This document shows, piece after piece, positions 9,001 to 19,922 of a DNA stretch of 25,684 nucleotides. Position 1 is the first letter of the stretch; every line of letters starts with the position of its first letter. The notes beneath the pieces are model-generated. The model searched no databases, was not told the DNA's origin, and was given only the letters and a program-made list of their open reading frames with translations. The DNA comes from Mytilinidion resinicola (taxonomy: Eukaryota > Ascomycota > Dothideomycetes > Mytilinidiales > Mytilinidiaceae), in assembly GCF_010093595.1 (NCBI RefSeq), contig NW_022985460.1:37742-63425 (forward strand). Reading direction: 5' to 3'. The position numbers and the translations under genes were made by a program.

Positions 9001-11960
9001 TAGAGTAGCTAAGAATAAGGTCCTACAGAGCAGCTAAAAATAAAAGAACGTAAACCGCGACTATTACTACTTTAGTAGGAAAAGCCTATATTATAAAGAA
9101 AAAAAGGAACCCGGTAATATAGCCTAACTCTATTCCTATTTAGAACTATAGACACGTAATCCTATTAGTTAAGATTAGTAGGAACCCGGTAAAAGCACTG
9201 CTAGATAGTAGCGCGCAAGGGAATTTTATATCCTATAGCTTTATTAGGAAAAACCAGATTCTATAGCAATAGAAAAATAGACCTTATAAACTATATATAG
9301 TAGATAGCACACCTATATAGTACAGCTACGGGCAGGTAACTATAGAAACTTAGCTAAGTATTATATAGATCGAAAAATATAGAGAAACTATTAGTATAGA
9401 TATAATAAATATAGTAAAATATAATATAATTTTAGGTATACTATAGCTAAAGCAGTATAACCCCTAAGTTAATTAGAAGTCTAGCAAAGTAAGGATTTAA
9501 TCGGAAAGCGGACTAAAGAGCACCCTGCGCTAGGATAAGCCTAAGCAAAAATAAAATATTAATATAAATACCTTAAGAAGTAAAAAAGCCTAAAAAGAAA
9601 ACAGGGCAGTAAGCTAACAGTAGCCTAGACCGCTAAGCAGCCGGTAAGTAGCTAAGGCAGTAAAAGCACTAGACGTGCTAGAAAAATATAATAAATTCCG
9701 AGAAATCTTTATAGAAAGGGTTTAGGATATATTACTAAAGTACTAACCTTAGGATTACTATATTCCCCTAGTACTAGGCGAACAACCGCAGTTCGGACCA
9801 ATTTATTTACTAGCCTAGAACAAGCTGGAAGTACTAGAAGAATACCTAGAAAAGAACCTAAAGCAAGGATTTATTAAACTATTAAAATCGCCTGCAGGTT
9901 ACCCTATAATATTCGTTCTAAAACTAAATAGCAAGCTACGCCTTTATATAGACTATAGGCAACTAAATAAGATTATAATTAAAAACCGCTATTTATTACC
10001 TTTAATCTCCGAACTTAAAAACTAACTATATAAGGCCAAGTACTTTATAAAGATAAACCTACGCGAAGGGTATTACTTAATTCGGATAAAAAAAAGGAGA
10101 AGAGTAGAAGACGGCTTTTAGAACTTAATACGGATACTTTAAGTATATAGTAATACTATTTAGGCTTACTAACGCGCTAGTAATATTTTAGGCAGTAGTT
10201 AACTTAGTATTAAGGGGCTACTTAAATCGGTTTATAGTAGTATACCTTAATAATATCCTTATATACTTAGAAACGCTAAGCAAATATAAGATATACGTAT
10301 AAAAGGTACTTAAAAAACTTAAAAAATACAACTTTATAGTAAACCCGGATAAGTATAAGTTCTATAAGTAGAGAGTCGGATTCCTAGGATATATTATTAG
10401 TCCAGGACAGATTAAAATAGAAGAAGGTAAAGTGTTCTCTATCTAAGAATAGCTAAAACCCGCGAATTTAAAGGAACTATAGTTATTCCTTAGGTTAGCT
10501 AATTACTATAGGCAGTTTATTAAGGGTTACTTAAAAATTGCAGAGCTACTTACAGAACTTACTAGAAAAGATATTAAATACTAATAAACCCTAGAAGTAT
10601 AAGGTGTATTTAATAAGCTAAAGGTATAGTTTACTTTAAAACTAGTGTTAGTAATCTTTAATCTATAAAAACTAGTTACTATTAAGAGTAATATATCGGA
10701 TAAGGTAGTAGGAGCAATACTTAACTAACTAGATAAACAAGGGAAGCTACACCCTATAGCGTTCTATTTATAGAAGCTAAGTATAGCTAAGCTAAACTAT
10801 AATATCTATAATAAGGAACTGCTGGCTATAATAGAAGTATTTAAATAGTAGAAAGTTTACCTTAAAAGGGTAGTATATATAGTATAGGTGTATATAGACT
10901 ATAAAAACCTAATATACTTTACTATAACTAAGAAGTTAAATAGAAAATAGAAAAGATAGTTAGAAAAACTAAAAACCTTTAATTTTAGGATTACGTACCG
11001 AAAAGGATCTAAAAATACTTATATAGATATATTTAGCAGAAGGCCAGACTATATAGAAGGAGCCGAGAAAACCAGGCAACCTATACTTAAGGAAATAAGT
11101 CTAGAAACTTTTAAATTTAACTATATATAGGCAGCAGTTGCTTATAGGGCCGAGGATAATAAGTAGTATAAGCGAATTAAGGCAGTATAAAAAGTAGATT
11201 AAGAAAGCCGGGATTTAGCAGGTTATAACTAGCAAAGTTTGCGCCTAGAACCTATAAACTAAGAATATAGAAAAATCTATAATAGTATTATTACCTTATA
11301 GAATAAGATATTTATACTAAAGACCTTATAAAAAAAGCTTATTAGGAAATTCTATAGCACACCGGTGCATAGGCACTAGGGAGTGGAAAAAATATAGGAA
11401 AGAATTGCAAGGATATTCTATTTCCCCAGACTTCGGAAACTAACGAAGAAAATTATATATAAGTATAAATACGCGAAGAATAAGTCGGTATAACACGCAC
11501 TATATAGACTAATAAAAAGTCCCTCTATACTAGAAAAGGTATAGAAATCTATTATATAGGACTTTATAGTTAAGCTACTATAGTCTATTAAACCTATAAT
11601 AGGTATAAAGTATAATATAATATTAGTAGTTATAAACTAACTAACTAAATATATATACTTTATCCCTTACTAAGAAGTATTAATAGCAGAAGATCTGGCC
11701 TATATATTTTTAAAGTATATTATTAGCAACTATAGGCTACCCTAGGAAATAATTTTAAATAGAAATAAGCTTTTTATATTAAAATTCTAGCAGACCCTTA
11801 CTATATAACTAGGAATAAAGTATAAGCTTTTTATAGTATTTTATCCTTAAACGGACGGGTAAACGGAAAGGCTTAATTAGACTTTAGAATAGTACCTATA
11901 ATACTATATTAATTATAGGTAGGATAATTAGGTATTACTACTACTAATAGCCTAGTTCGC
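9001..11960 (+). pseudogene. R2 pol, 5' part: protease, RT, RNase H, integrase core (interrupted by R3)
   Basis: The protease reads PVKALLDSSAQGNFIS, with the catalytic Asp codon at 9204-9206. Reverse transcriptase follows at about 9780-10450: GFIKLLKSPAGYPIIFVLK, LRLYIDYRQLNKI, then FRLTNALVIF and the catalytic box YLNNILIY (10243-10266; YLDD expected). An A8 run at 10088-10095, where seven fit the frame, shifts the reading frame by one. RNase H and a tether (SKNTYIDIFSRRPDYIEGAE) follow, then the integrase zinc-binding region (HRHxGVEKxxERIARIFYFP) and core (IVKLL, LNRNKLFILKF, TDGxTERLN). The frame stops at 11960 in the R3 target site and resumes at 17960. Numerous TAA/TAG stops fit RIP of Gln and Trp codons. 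Confidence 0.87.
11956..11960. repeat. R3 left target-site duplication TTCGC
   Basis: Five bases just before the R3 LTR, identical to 17955-17959. They belong to the R2 integrase reading frame (xFA of AxFAYNSVS). Confidence 0.9.
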
Positions 11961-12370
11961 TATTATAATAGCGCTATACGCGAGAAGTTAAGGGCTTAAA
12001 AAGGAGCGTTAATTAGGTGCTATATATAATACTACGTGGAGAATTAAGACGTTATATAAGGAATAGGAAGACGGGAGATAGGCCACCGGATATAAGGGCG
12101 TGGCCGAGCGCGTGGCGTACGGCCTCTATGCCGTTTCGGCGCGTGGCACGCGTGTACGCGAGGTCTTTACCAGATTAGGTGATAGGAAAAGGGGGCAGCC
12201 GGTAGGTGGCTGGAGCGGGACAGAATAGGAAGCGGAAGCAAGACAGGAGCGGAGCAGGGTAGGCAGGGCAAGAGGCCGGCTAATAGTAGTAGGCCGGTGC
12301 AGATTGCTGGAGTTGTAGCAATCTGCGGCAGAATTTCGGTAGGTAGGGTGTTGCAGTTAATACTATAATA
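11961..12370 (-). repeat. R3 3' LTR (410 bp; left on the plus strand)
   Basis: Begins TATTATAATAGCGC and ends TACTATAATA on the plus strand; it pairs without length change with 17545-17954. GC-rich patches survive inside it (for example 12107-12160) although adjacent coding DNA is TA-saturated. Confidence 0.92.
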
Positions 12371-12372
12371 GT

Positions 12373-12384
12373 ACCCCTCTTCTA
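12373..12384 (-). other. R3 polypurine tract
   Basis: The minus strand reads AGAAGAGGGG directly upstream of the R3 3' LTR, the position and composition of a plus-strand primer for reverse transcription. Confidence 0.6.
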
Positions 12385-12419
12385 AACCTAAGTTTTTTAG
12401 CGAGTAGAAGGCGCTATTT

Positions 12420-15400
12420 ATAATATATACGGCTATTTATCGGGAGTAGGGCTGTAAATCGAATCTTAATTAAGGTTTTAGGGTCTAGTAAAACAGGGCT
12501 TATCGGACGCAGGATTATAAGCTTCGGGGTAGCGGTAATAATAATTAGCCGCAGTAGTAGTGTTCTTTAGGTTATTAACAGGTTGCTAGAATAGGTTGTT
12601 ATATCTAGTCTATCGGACTAAGTACTTGTATTACTTTCGGCGCCGGTTTAGGCGCATGCCTTTAATACGGTTAATATACTATTTAGTTTTTCCTTTAACT
12701 TAAATAGGTTTAGGTGGGGGCAACTTCTAGCCAGGCAGGTAGTTAGCTTATAGAGCGGTAGGACGGAGTAATAAGATATAGAAGATAGGATATATCTTTA
12801 TAAATTTAGGTAGGCCTAGTTAATAGGCGTACGGAAAAATAATCTGTATAATTAGGAACTTTCCTAGGTTTTTCTAATCGAGCTTTTTAGCGGGTCGATT
12901 TGTACAGATATTCCGTGTATTTAACTAGACTTTATTACCTACTTTATAGGCCGGTGCGCCTATATATTTTCGGTTAGTGTATTCTTCTTATATTGCTTAG
13001 GCCTAAGTTATCTCTTCGCGGATAAACTACTTAATATCCGATATTTTATTAACTATCTAATTAGCCTTAAGTACTTGCAGTGCTTAATAGGCAGGGCGCG
13101 GAGTTCCTAATAGCAGTTTAAAGCCTATTTTTAGGTGTTGTCCTAAAATAGCAATAAACAGTGTTACTGTTGTCGATTTAAATCGGGTGTTATTTACCTT
13201 AAACTAAGCGGACGGCAGCCAGGTAACCTAGTTATCTTGCTTATAGTTTATATAGGCGCAGAGGACTTATTCCAGCGTTAAATTAGCCTTCTCTATTTAG
13301 CTATTAGTTTCCGGGTAGAAGGCTAATAATAATTAGGCTTTAATACGTAGTTGCTTATAGAGTTTATTCTAAAACGCGGAGATAAACTGTAATCCTTAAT
13401 CGGATACGCATATATTAGGCAATCCGTAATATACCTAAATATATCGGTAGAATAGGTCGGCTGTAGCCTTAGCTATAATTATTTTATAGGGAATTATATA
13501 TTAGTACTTGCTTAGGCGGTCTACTATAACTATAATATTAGTGCAGCCTTTGGATTTAGGTAGTTTAATAATAAAGTTAACAGAAATATCTTACTAGCAA
13601 TACTGCGGGACGGGCAGGGGTTTTAGGAAGCTATTATACTTCTCTTTTAAAGCCTTTATATAGTAATAGGTGTAACAGCATACTATAAATTGGCGGATTA
13701 TTTTAAATATATACGGCTAGTAGTATTTTTTTTAGAGGATTTCTAGAGTCTTTCTATATCTAGAGTGGCCGCTAATAGGGGAATTATGCATGTAATAAAG
13801 CAGTTTAATCTTCAGTTTATTATTATTAGGAATTGCTATTTAGTTGCGGAAGTAGAGCTTACTATCTTGCTTTTTATATTTGCTTAGGGTAATCTTTTTA
13901 GAGCAGTGTACTCCGGAGCGTAATATTTCTAGGACTTCCTAGATAAACTTATTATTTAGGTATTTATCCTCGATAATCTCCTAAATTGTTCGGTTGGTTT
14001 CTATTAGATTTAACTGCGTGAATAGGTTAGGATAGAGTAGTGTCTAATTTCGGGCTGCTTAAGCTTCTTCTTGCGCAGGCGTATCTTGCGTACAACGCGT
14101 TAAGGCGTTAGGCTTCTTACTATACTTGCTAGGTTAGTAGGTAATTAAGAAGTTAAATCGGGACAGGTATTCGGACTAATAAGCCTATTAGTAGCTTAAC
14201 TGCTTTATAGTTATAAAGTACTGCAGGTTCTTATAGTTGCTAAGAACCTAAATTAGGAATACTGCGCCTTTTAGTTTAGGCCGCCACTGTTTAAAGCATT
14301 AGATAATTGCTAGGAGTTCCTTATTATAGATTTTATAGTTATATTTAGCAGAACTTAATTATTTTAAGAAGTAGGCTATAGGTTAGAGTATTCCTTATTT
14401 ATCTATTTGCGAGAGCACTCCAGTATTTATATAGTTGGACGAATCGGCCTTAATAATAATCGGCAGTTCGGGGTCGAAATAATAGAGGATCGGGGCGGTG
14501 GTAAACGCTGTCTTAAGTTGTTTAAATGCCGCACAGCAGGACTTATTAAACCGGAACGGAACGTCCTTTTTTATAAGTATAATTAGGGGAGCGGCTAGGC
14601 TAGAGAAATTGTTAATAAATTGTCGGTAGAAGTTTACAAATCTAATAAAGGCTCGTACGTTCTTAATATTATGGGGGACTTCCTAGTTATAGATATCCTT
14701 AATCTTATTCGGGTCTATACTAATTCTGCCGGTTAATATTATATACCCTAGGTAGGTAACCTTATTCTAATAGAATTTGCACTTATTAATATCTAGTTAT
14801 AGGCCGGCGGCTTCTATTGCTTTTAGAACTAGCTTTATATAATACTAGTAGTCTTTAAAGTTTTCGCTGTATATTAGAATATTGTTAATATATGCGGTAT
14901 AGAATATATCTAGGTATAGGCGGAGCACGTTGTTTATATAGTATTAGAATGTGCTAGAAGCGTTAGCTAATCTAAATAGTATTACCAGGTATTTAAACAG
15001 GCTATATCGCGTCCGGAAAGCAGTTAGCTATTTATCTCCTTTCGCAATTTATAAGTAATTAAATGCGGAGATAATATCGAGCTTTATATAGTATTTCGCC
15101 TTACTTAATCGTGCTAGGGTCTTCTAAATTAAGGGGATTAGGTATCGGTTCTTAACAGTTACAGTATTTAGCGCGCGGTAGTCGATATAGAATTATAGGC
15201 CTCCTCCGGGCTTCTTAATAAAGATAACCGGAGAGGCAATAGGTAATAAACTAGCACGGATAAATCCTTTTGCAAGGTTGTTGTTAAGGTACTTTCTTAG
15301 CACCTTTAATTCGTTTTATAATATTCCGTATAATAGGCTAAATTCGTGCAGTTTGCCGTCTTTAAGCATAATCTTATAATTATACGTTTAGTATTTAGGT

Positions 15401-16290
15401 AACTTATTAGCTTCCTATTAGGAGAAGGTTTTTAGCAAATAGTAATATTATACTAGGACTTTTATAGCTAGGTTAGTTTAGGTTTTCGGAGCTAAGGCCT
15501 TATTAATATTAGTAATAGTAATAGCGAAGATTTTATAATTAGGTTATCGGGCTAATTAGGTTATAGACGCCGCGTTTAGTATACGGATATCCGTCCGGGT
15601 ATTAGGTTTAAATTTAGAATTAGATTTAGTTTCGGGTTCGGTTTCTAGCTTAGGTTTAGGGTCGGGCATATTTATCTAGCGTACTATTTTAGGAAGCTAG
15701 TAATTATATCGGTGTTATATAGACAGGCTCGATTGCTGCAAGCAAAAGTATTAGGTTAGAAGTGTCGGGCACTACTTAATAAAGGGCGCTTTAGGAAGCT
15801 GTTCTATATAAGTTTTTATTGCAAAAGTTTAGAAGTTGCGCAGGTATTACGCCTGGTATTAGGACGATTAAAATAATAGTTATTAGTTATTATAGTTAAA
15901 TCCAACACGGTGCTTATATAGCTAGGGCTATCCTAGTAGCAGCTTATATTTGCCGAGTTCTAGTATATAGAGATAGATCTATTCTATATAGTTTAGGTGG
16001 CGGAGGGTTACTTATATAGAGTGCGTAATCTGTTCTTTTTTAAGCGTTTTTCTATTAAATCTAGTTGGGCGTAAAATATAAGGGAGCGGGTTAAGGCGGA
16101 GGTTTTATACGCGCGCTAAATTCCTATAAATATAACCTATGCCTGTAGCTCTACTATTAATTAGAGCTACAGCATTTATATAGGTAGGGCCTTATTATAC
16201 AGAAACAGGGATAAGAATCTATTATTTCTAGGAGTTAGGTTTAGGTTTTTTAAACAGGTTTATAGAAATCCGGGGTTAGAATAGTCCCAG
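12420..16290 (-). pseudogene. R3 pol relict: protease, RT, RNase H, integrase, chromodomain
   Basis: On the minus strand the order is: aspartic protease near 16175-16100 (AVALINSRATGIGYIYRNLA, DSGAT expected); RT at about 15270-14700, with [33 protein letters not shown] and the catalytic box YINNILIY around 14879-14893; RNase H near 14460 (PIIIKADSSNYINTGVLSQ); tether; integrase with HNSPISGHSRYRKTLEIL zinc-binding remnants near 13770, a core with NIIVIVDRLSKY, and VSDxGLQFISAF near 13400; and a chromodomain-like end (QYLVRxTRYNNLFxQPVNNL) near 12630-12510. Stops and Asp-to-Asn changes are spread throughout, as RIP would leave. Chromodomains direct integration to histone-methylated chromatin in related elements (established for chromoviruses). 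Frame continuity was not traced codon by codon here. Confidence 0.85.
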
Positions 16291-16299
16291 GGGGCAACT

Positions 16300-17500
16300 T
16301 AGCCCCGGGACGGGGCTTTTAACAACTTCTTTATACAGGACAAGCGGCTACCTCTAGATTAATTAAAGCTAGAGAATAAAGCGGTAGATATAGAGAAACA
16401 GCGGGCAGATAAAAATTAGGTGGAATTAGTTAATTGCGCGTATATGCGCGGTTAGGGGCTTAAAGGCTTATCTACGCTAGATAATTAGACTTAGGGTAAA
16501 GGAACAGAGCAATCGCGGGAGATATAGCTATGCTTTCCGTATTTAAAGCAGAGGCCCTTTTAATAATATTTGTCTTATTTAGCTAAGCTAGCTAGAGTAT
16601 ATTTAGATATATTAATTTCTATTATATCTAGGTTCTTTTATAATAGAGGGGAATATTAAGAGGGTTAGCCGGGTAGGAATTATAGATTATTATTATACTT
16701 CGCGATTAAGTTAGTATAGTTGTTTAGATTATTTAGGGTAGTAGCGCTAACTATTACACGGCGGAGTTTATTAGAGAGGAAGTGTCGGAGCTAAGTTATT
16801 AGGCCAGCTTTGTTTAGATCTATATTAGCGGTAAGTTATTGGAATTTAGTAAAGTGCGATATAAAGGCACGCCTTCCTTACTTTAGTATATAGAGTTAAT
16901 TTAAGGATATAAGTTTCTAGTTCGGATTGCCGTATATAGCCTGCAGGAATTAGATAAGTTAATTAATAGTGCAGATATCTTAGTTTATTAAGGGGTTAAT
17001 AAGCGTTAACAGGTTAGATTCTAATTAAGAGTAAGTATATAGCAGGCGAGCACGTTTAGTTAGGTATTGATTAGCATTTCCTTTTAGTTTATACTATAGT
17101 TGTCGGATAAAGATTAGGAGTTCCTTTTAACTCTCTTTAAATATTAGAGGGTTAATTAGATATTTAGTTTTTAGGGTTAGCAGGGCGGCGGCTATTAGGA
17201 AGAAGTCTGTTAAAGTCGGCGGAGTAACTTTAATAGTTAGGGTCTATATATAGTTTATATTATTAGCAGGTATTAAGCTATTATTTAATTTGTAAACAGA
17301 AGGCCCTATAAATTATTAGTCGGGCGCTAGTAGTAGAGTAGGGGTAGATTTAGACTAAATTGCGGCTACTTCCTTCTATAGAGCAGTAATTTCCTATTTC
17401 TAGGCGGATAGGACTTCTATTACAGCAGCCTGCTATTTTTTTATAGAGCTAATAAGCTCTAGAAGTATTATAGTTAGGTTAGTAGAGGTGTTTATAGTAG
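16300..17500 (-). pseudogene. R3 gag relict with CCHC zinc knuckle
   Basis: The minus strand preserves Gag features: KELLIFIRQLxYKLKGNANQ near 17110, FISHFTKFQxLTANIDLNKA near 16840, LRHFLSNKLRRVIVSATTL near 16780, and a knuckle at 16509-16550 reading CFKYGKHSYISRDC. The second Cys and the His are replaced by Tyr, each one transition away from the original codon. A low-complexity Thr/Ile-rich head lies at the start (17540-17440). TAA/TAG stops interrupt it. Boundaries are approximate. Confidence 0.72.
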
Positions 17501-17544
17501 TAAGAGTAGAGGTGTTTATAGTAGTAAAAGTAGATATAATATAA

Positions 17545-17954
17545 TATTACGATAGCGCTACACGTAAAAGGTTAAGGGCTTAAAAAGGAGCGTTAATTAG
17601 GTGCTATATATAATGCTATATAGAGAATTAAAACGTTGTGTAAGGAATAGGAAAACGGGAGACAGGCCACCGGATATAAGGGCGTGGCCGAGCGCGTGGC
17701 GTACGGCTTCTATACTGTTTCGGCGCGTGGTATATATATACGCGAGGTCCTTACTAGATTAGGTAATAGGAAAAGGGGGCAGCCGGTAGGTAGCTGGAGC
17801 GGGATAGAATAGGAAGCAGAAGCAAGACGGGAGCGGAGCAGGGTAGGCAGGGCAGGAGGCCGGCTAACAGTAGTAGGCCGGTGCAGATTGCTGGAGTTGT
17901 AGTAATCTGCGGCAGAATTTCGGTAGGTAGGGTGTTGCGGTTAATACCGTGATA
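17545..17954 (-). repeat. R3 5' LTR (410 bp; right on the plus strand)
   Basis: Begins TATTACGATAGCGC and ends AATACCGTGATA on the plus strand. Both ends derive from matched inverted termini (TGTTACGGTA and TACCGTGACA). Confidence 0.92.
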
Positions 17955-17959
17955 TTCGC
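17955..17959. repeat. R3 right target-site duplication TTCGC
   Basis: Matches 11956-11960 exactly. The next base, C at 17960, completes the interrupted Ala codon of R2 integrase. Confidence 0.9.
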
Positions 17960-18640
17960 CTATAATAGTGTATCTACGGAAATAATAAAAGTATTACCCT
18001 TTTTTATAAACTATAGTTTTAATTTAAAGGCGTATTAAAAACCCTAACTTAATAGTATAAGGGCCTAGAAGGCACTACTATTAGTTGAAAATATTAAGGA
18101 GCTATAGAAACAGCTCTTAATAGATATTTAATTCCTAACGCTAAGGTTAGCAAGATATTATAATTAATACCGGAGTATTATACTAACTTTTAAAAGGGGG
18201 GATAAAGTCTACCTACTCTATAAAAATATTAAAATAAAATAACTAAGTATAAAGTTAGACTATATTAAAATTAGACTATTTAAAATATAGGATATTATTA
18301 GCCTAGTAAACTATAAGCTTAGGCTACCTAATAGGATAAAAATATACCCGGTCTTCTATATATTGCTACTAGAACCCGCACTACCTAACGCTAAGCTAGA
18401 GAATAATATAGAAGTTAATAATAATAATAAATATAAGGTCGAGCAAATCCTAGATTCCTAATAGTATAGTTAGTAAAAAGAGTACCTAATTAAGTAGAAA
18501 AAATACAGCACCTCTAAAAATATATAGGAACCGGTTAAGAGCTTAGTAAACTATTAGGAACTCCTGCAGCAGTTTTACTGCCAGAATTCGGAATAGCCTA
18601 GAAAGATAGCAATAGCATACTATTTAACTAGGAAGGATTA
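17960..18640 (+). pseudogene. R2 pol, 3' part: integrase C-terminus and chromodomain
   Basis: The frame continues from 11960 after removal of R3, reading AYNSVSTEIIKVLPFFINYSFN, then the integrase C-terminal GPY/F-type region (FKRGDKVYLLYKNIK, KLDYIKIRLFKI, IYPVFYILLLEPALPNAKLE). A chromodomain follows at about 18435-18570 (YKVEQILDS, EYLIKxKKYSTSKNIxEPVKSL). The chromodomain places R2 among chromoviruses and would have biased its integration to heterochromatin (family knowledge). The end of pol is approximate because RIP stops obscure the true terminator. Confidence 0.82.
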
Positions 18641-18699
18641 AAGGAATCCGAAGGCGGATTGCTACTGCTTTATAATTAGAATATACAGCAGTAAAAAAA

Positions 18700-19068
18700 A
18701 CGGCTAGCGGTGCCTAGTATACTCTAAAAGAAAAAAGAATACCTAACAGGCTTTAAGGTAAAAGGTAAGCTTTCCTGCTTAGCACGCTTTTATTTTTTCT
18801 ACTTAGCCTTTTTCTAATCTACCTTCTTAAGTTCTTTAAAAGACTTTAGACCCTGCTAAAGTATCTTATTACTATAATAATAGAGCAGCTTCTCTTAAAA
18901 CTCTAGGCGTTTAATCTTTGCTATAGCGGTATAAAAAGCAGTATAAGCGGCGGATTTCTCCGCGCGTAATCGCTCCTTTTTATAGGACAGTTTTTGCCCT
19001 AGAAAACTTAGTAATAATAAAAATAGTAAAAGACTACACCAACTTATAATCCGCGGCCGAGGTACTGC
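18700..19068 (-). pseudogene. Antisense relict ORF in the R2 3' region, helical/coiled-coil protein
   Basis: Between R2 pol and its 3' LTR the minus strand keeps an open, protein-like frame: a hydrophobic Leu/Phe-rich stretch (SLLLFLLLLSFLG) near 19035-18998, then a charged, heptad-like helix (KKERLRAEKSAAYTAFYTA, IAKIKRLEF, LKSFKELKKVD). It is broken by five stops, all TAA or TAG and explicable as RIP of CAA/CAG. It lies antisense to R2 pol. I do not recognise a function. It could be an accessory gene of the retrotransposon or a fragment of a captured fungal gene. The charged helix resembles low-complexity coiled-coil tails common in fungal hypothetical proteins, which is impression rather than assignment. 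Confidence 0.5.
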
Positions 19069-19378
19069 TTATATTATAATATACTTGCTATACGCGCATA
19101 TACTCTAAACAGCGGTTTAAGTTAGCTTATAAAATAATATAAGGAAGGTTATAAGATAGGTAATAGGAATAAAAAACTATTTTAACACTAATATTATTAA
19201 TATAGGAAGTAAAAATAAGGCAGTTTTTGCACTTTTTAGCTTTTAGTACGTTAGATATTATAGAAAAAGAAATAGAGTAGTATAATAGCAACCTAGTAGA
19301 CAGGGTATTGCCAGCTACTTATTTAAAACCCTACTATAGAAGTACTTTCGGGCCGAAAGCCTTAGAAAAGGAAGTAAG
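19069..19378 (+). other. R2 3' noncoding region and polypurine tract
   Basis: AT-rich, no coding signal. It ends with the purine-rich CTTAGAAAAGGAAGTAAG directly before the 3' LTR, the position expected for the plus-strand primer. Confidence 0.5.
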
Positions 19379-19917
19379 TATTATAAACTATAATATAAAC
19401 TACTTAAGCGCAGAGGTATTTATAGAGATAAGTAAGTAGATAAAACTAATTATAAAGGAATAGGTTATAGAACTAAAAGGGTTATATATAAAACGTATAG
19501 GGATTTTAGATTCCCCTATAGACTACTAGTAGATAGGAATAATCTAGAAAACGAGATATTATAAAATAGGAGGTTATATACCGGCTTAAGGCTGCTTATA
19601 GCGAGCAGGAGCAAGCAGGCTTAATAAGCTCGCGGGAAGAAAGTACGAGCTGGCTTACCAGGCTTATATGCGAGTATAGTAAGTATATAGGTTTTTTAGA
19701 ACGGAGCTTTTATATATAAAGACGCTCCTTTATATAAATAGGAACTTTATATTTAACTTAAGACTTTAATACTACCTATTAGAAGTAATAACCCCGTTTT
19801 ATACCTAAAATTAATTTTACCTTACCTTTTAAAGACTATTACACCCTAATAATAACTTACCTATACCCTGCCTTAGTATATAACACTTAAAAAGTATAGA
19901 AGAAACAACCTGTTATA
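19379..19917 (+). repeat. R2 3' LTR (539 bp)
   Basis: Begins TATTATAAACTA and ends CCTGTTATA. It aligns to the 5' LTR without length change. Mutations fall on both copies (each retains C/G at sites the other has lost), so both LTRs were hit independently. Confidence 0.9.
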
Positions 19918-19922
19918 TTAGA
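19918..19922. repeat. R2 right target-site duplication TTAGA
   Basis: Matches 6211-6215 exactly; G at 19923 completes the interrupted Glu codon of R1 pol. Confidence 0.9.

Larger units (their letters stand above)
11961..17954 (-). mobile_element. R3: innermost Ty3/gypsy chromovirus-type LTR retrotransposon, antisense to R1 and R2
   Basis: This 5994-bp element is complete end to end, with 410-bp LTRs and a perfect TTCGC target duplication. Gag and pol read on the - strand from about 17500 down to about 12420. Read on its own strand the LTR starts from TGTCACGG and ends in TAACA-type sequence, closely resembling the R1 ends, so R1 and R3 are probably related families. The purine tract before its 3' LTR (minus strand AGAAGAGGGG, plus 12373-12384) also resembles that of R1. 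R3 must be the youngest of the three, yet it is heavily decayed, so RIP continued after the last insertion. Confidence 0.93.
6216..19917 (+). mobile_element. R2: Ty3/gypsy chromovirus-type LTR retrotransposon nested in R1 pol
   Basis: Bounded by 539-bp LTRs and a perfect TTAGA duplication. R2's own sequence is 6216-11960 plus 17960-19917, about 7.7 kb. Gag and pol (PR-RT-RH-IN-chromodomain) lie on the + strand. About 740 bp follow pol before the 3' LTR, longer than usual, and carry an antisense relict frame. A purine-rich tract (AGAAAAGGAAG, within 19362-19378) just before the 3' LTR is the likely second-strand primer. Removing R2 plus one TTAGA restores R1 pol in frame across the tether/integrase junction. 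R2 is itself fully RIP-decayed and split by R3. Confidence 0.92.

Noticed and set aside
16140..16172. Inverted repeat CTGTAGCTCT...AGAGCTACAG as a possible regulatory hairpin or terminator
   Set aside because: It falls inside the R3 protease coding relict (AVALINSRAT) and is explained by the codons plus RIP; no independent evidence.
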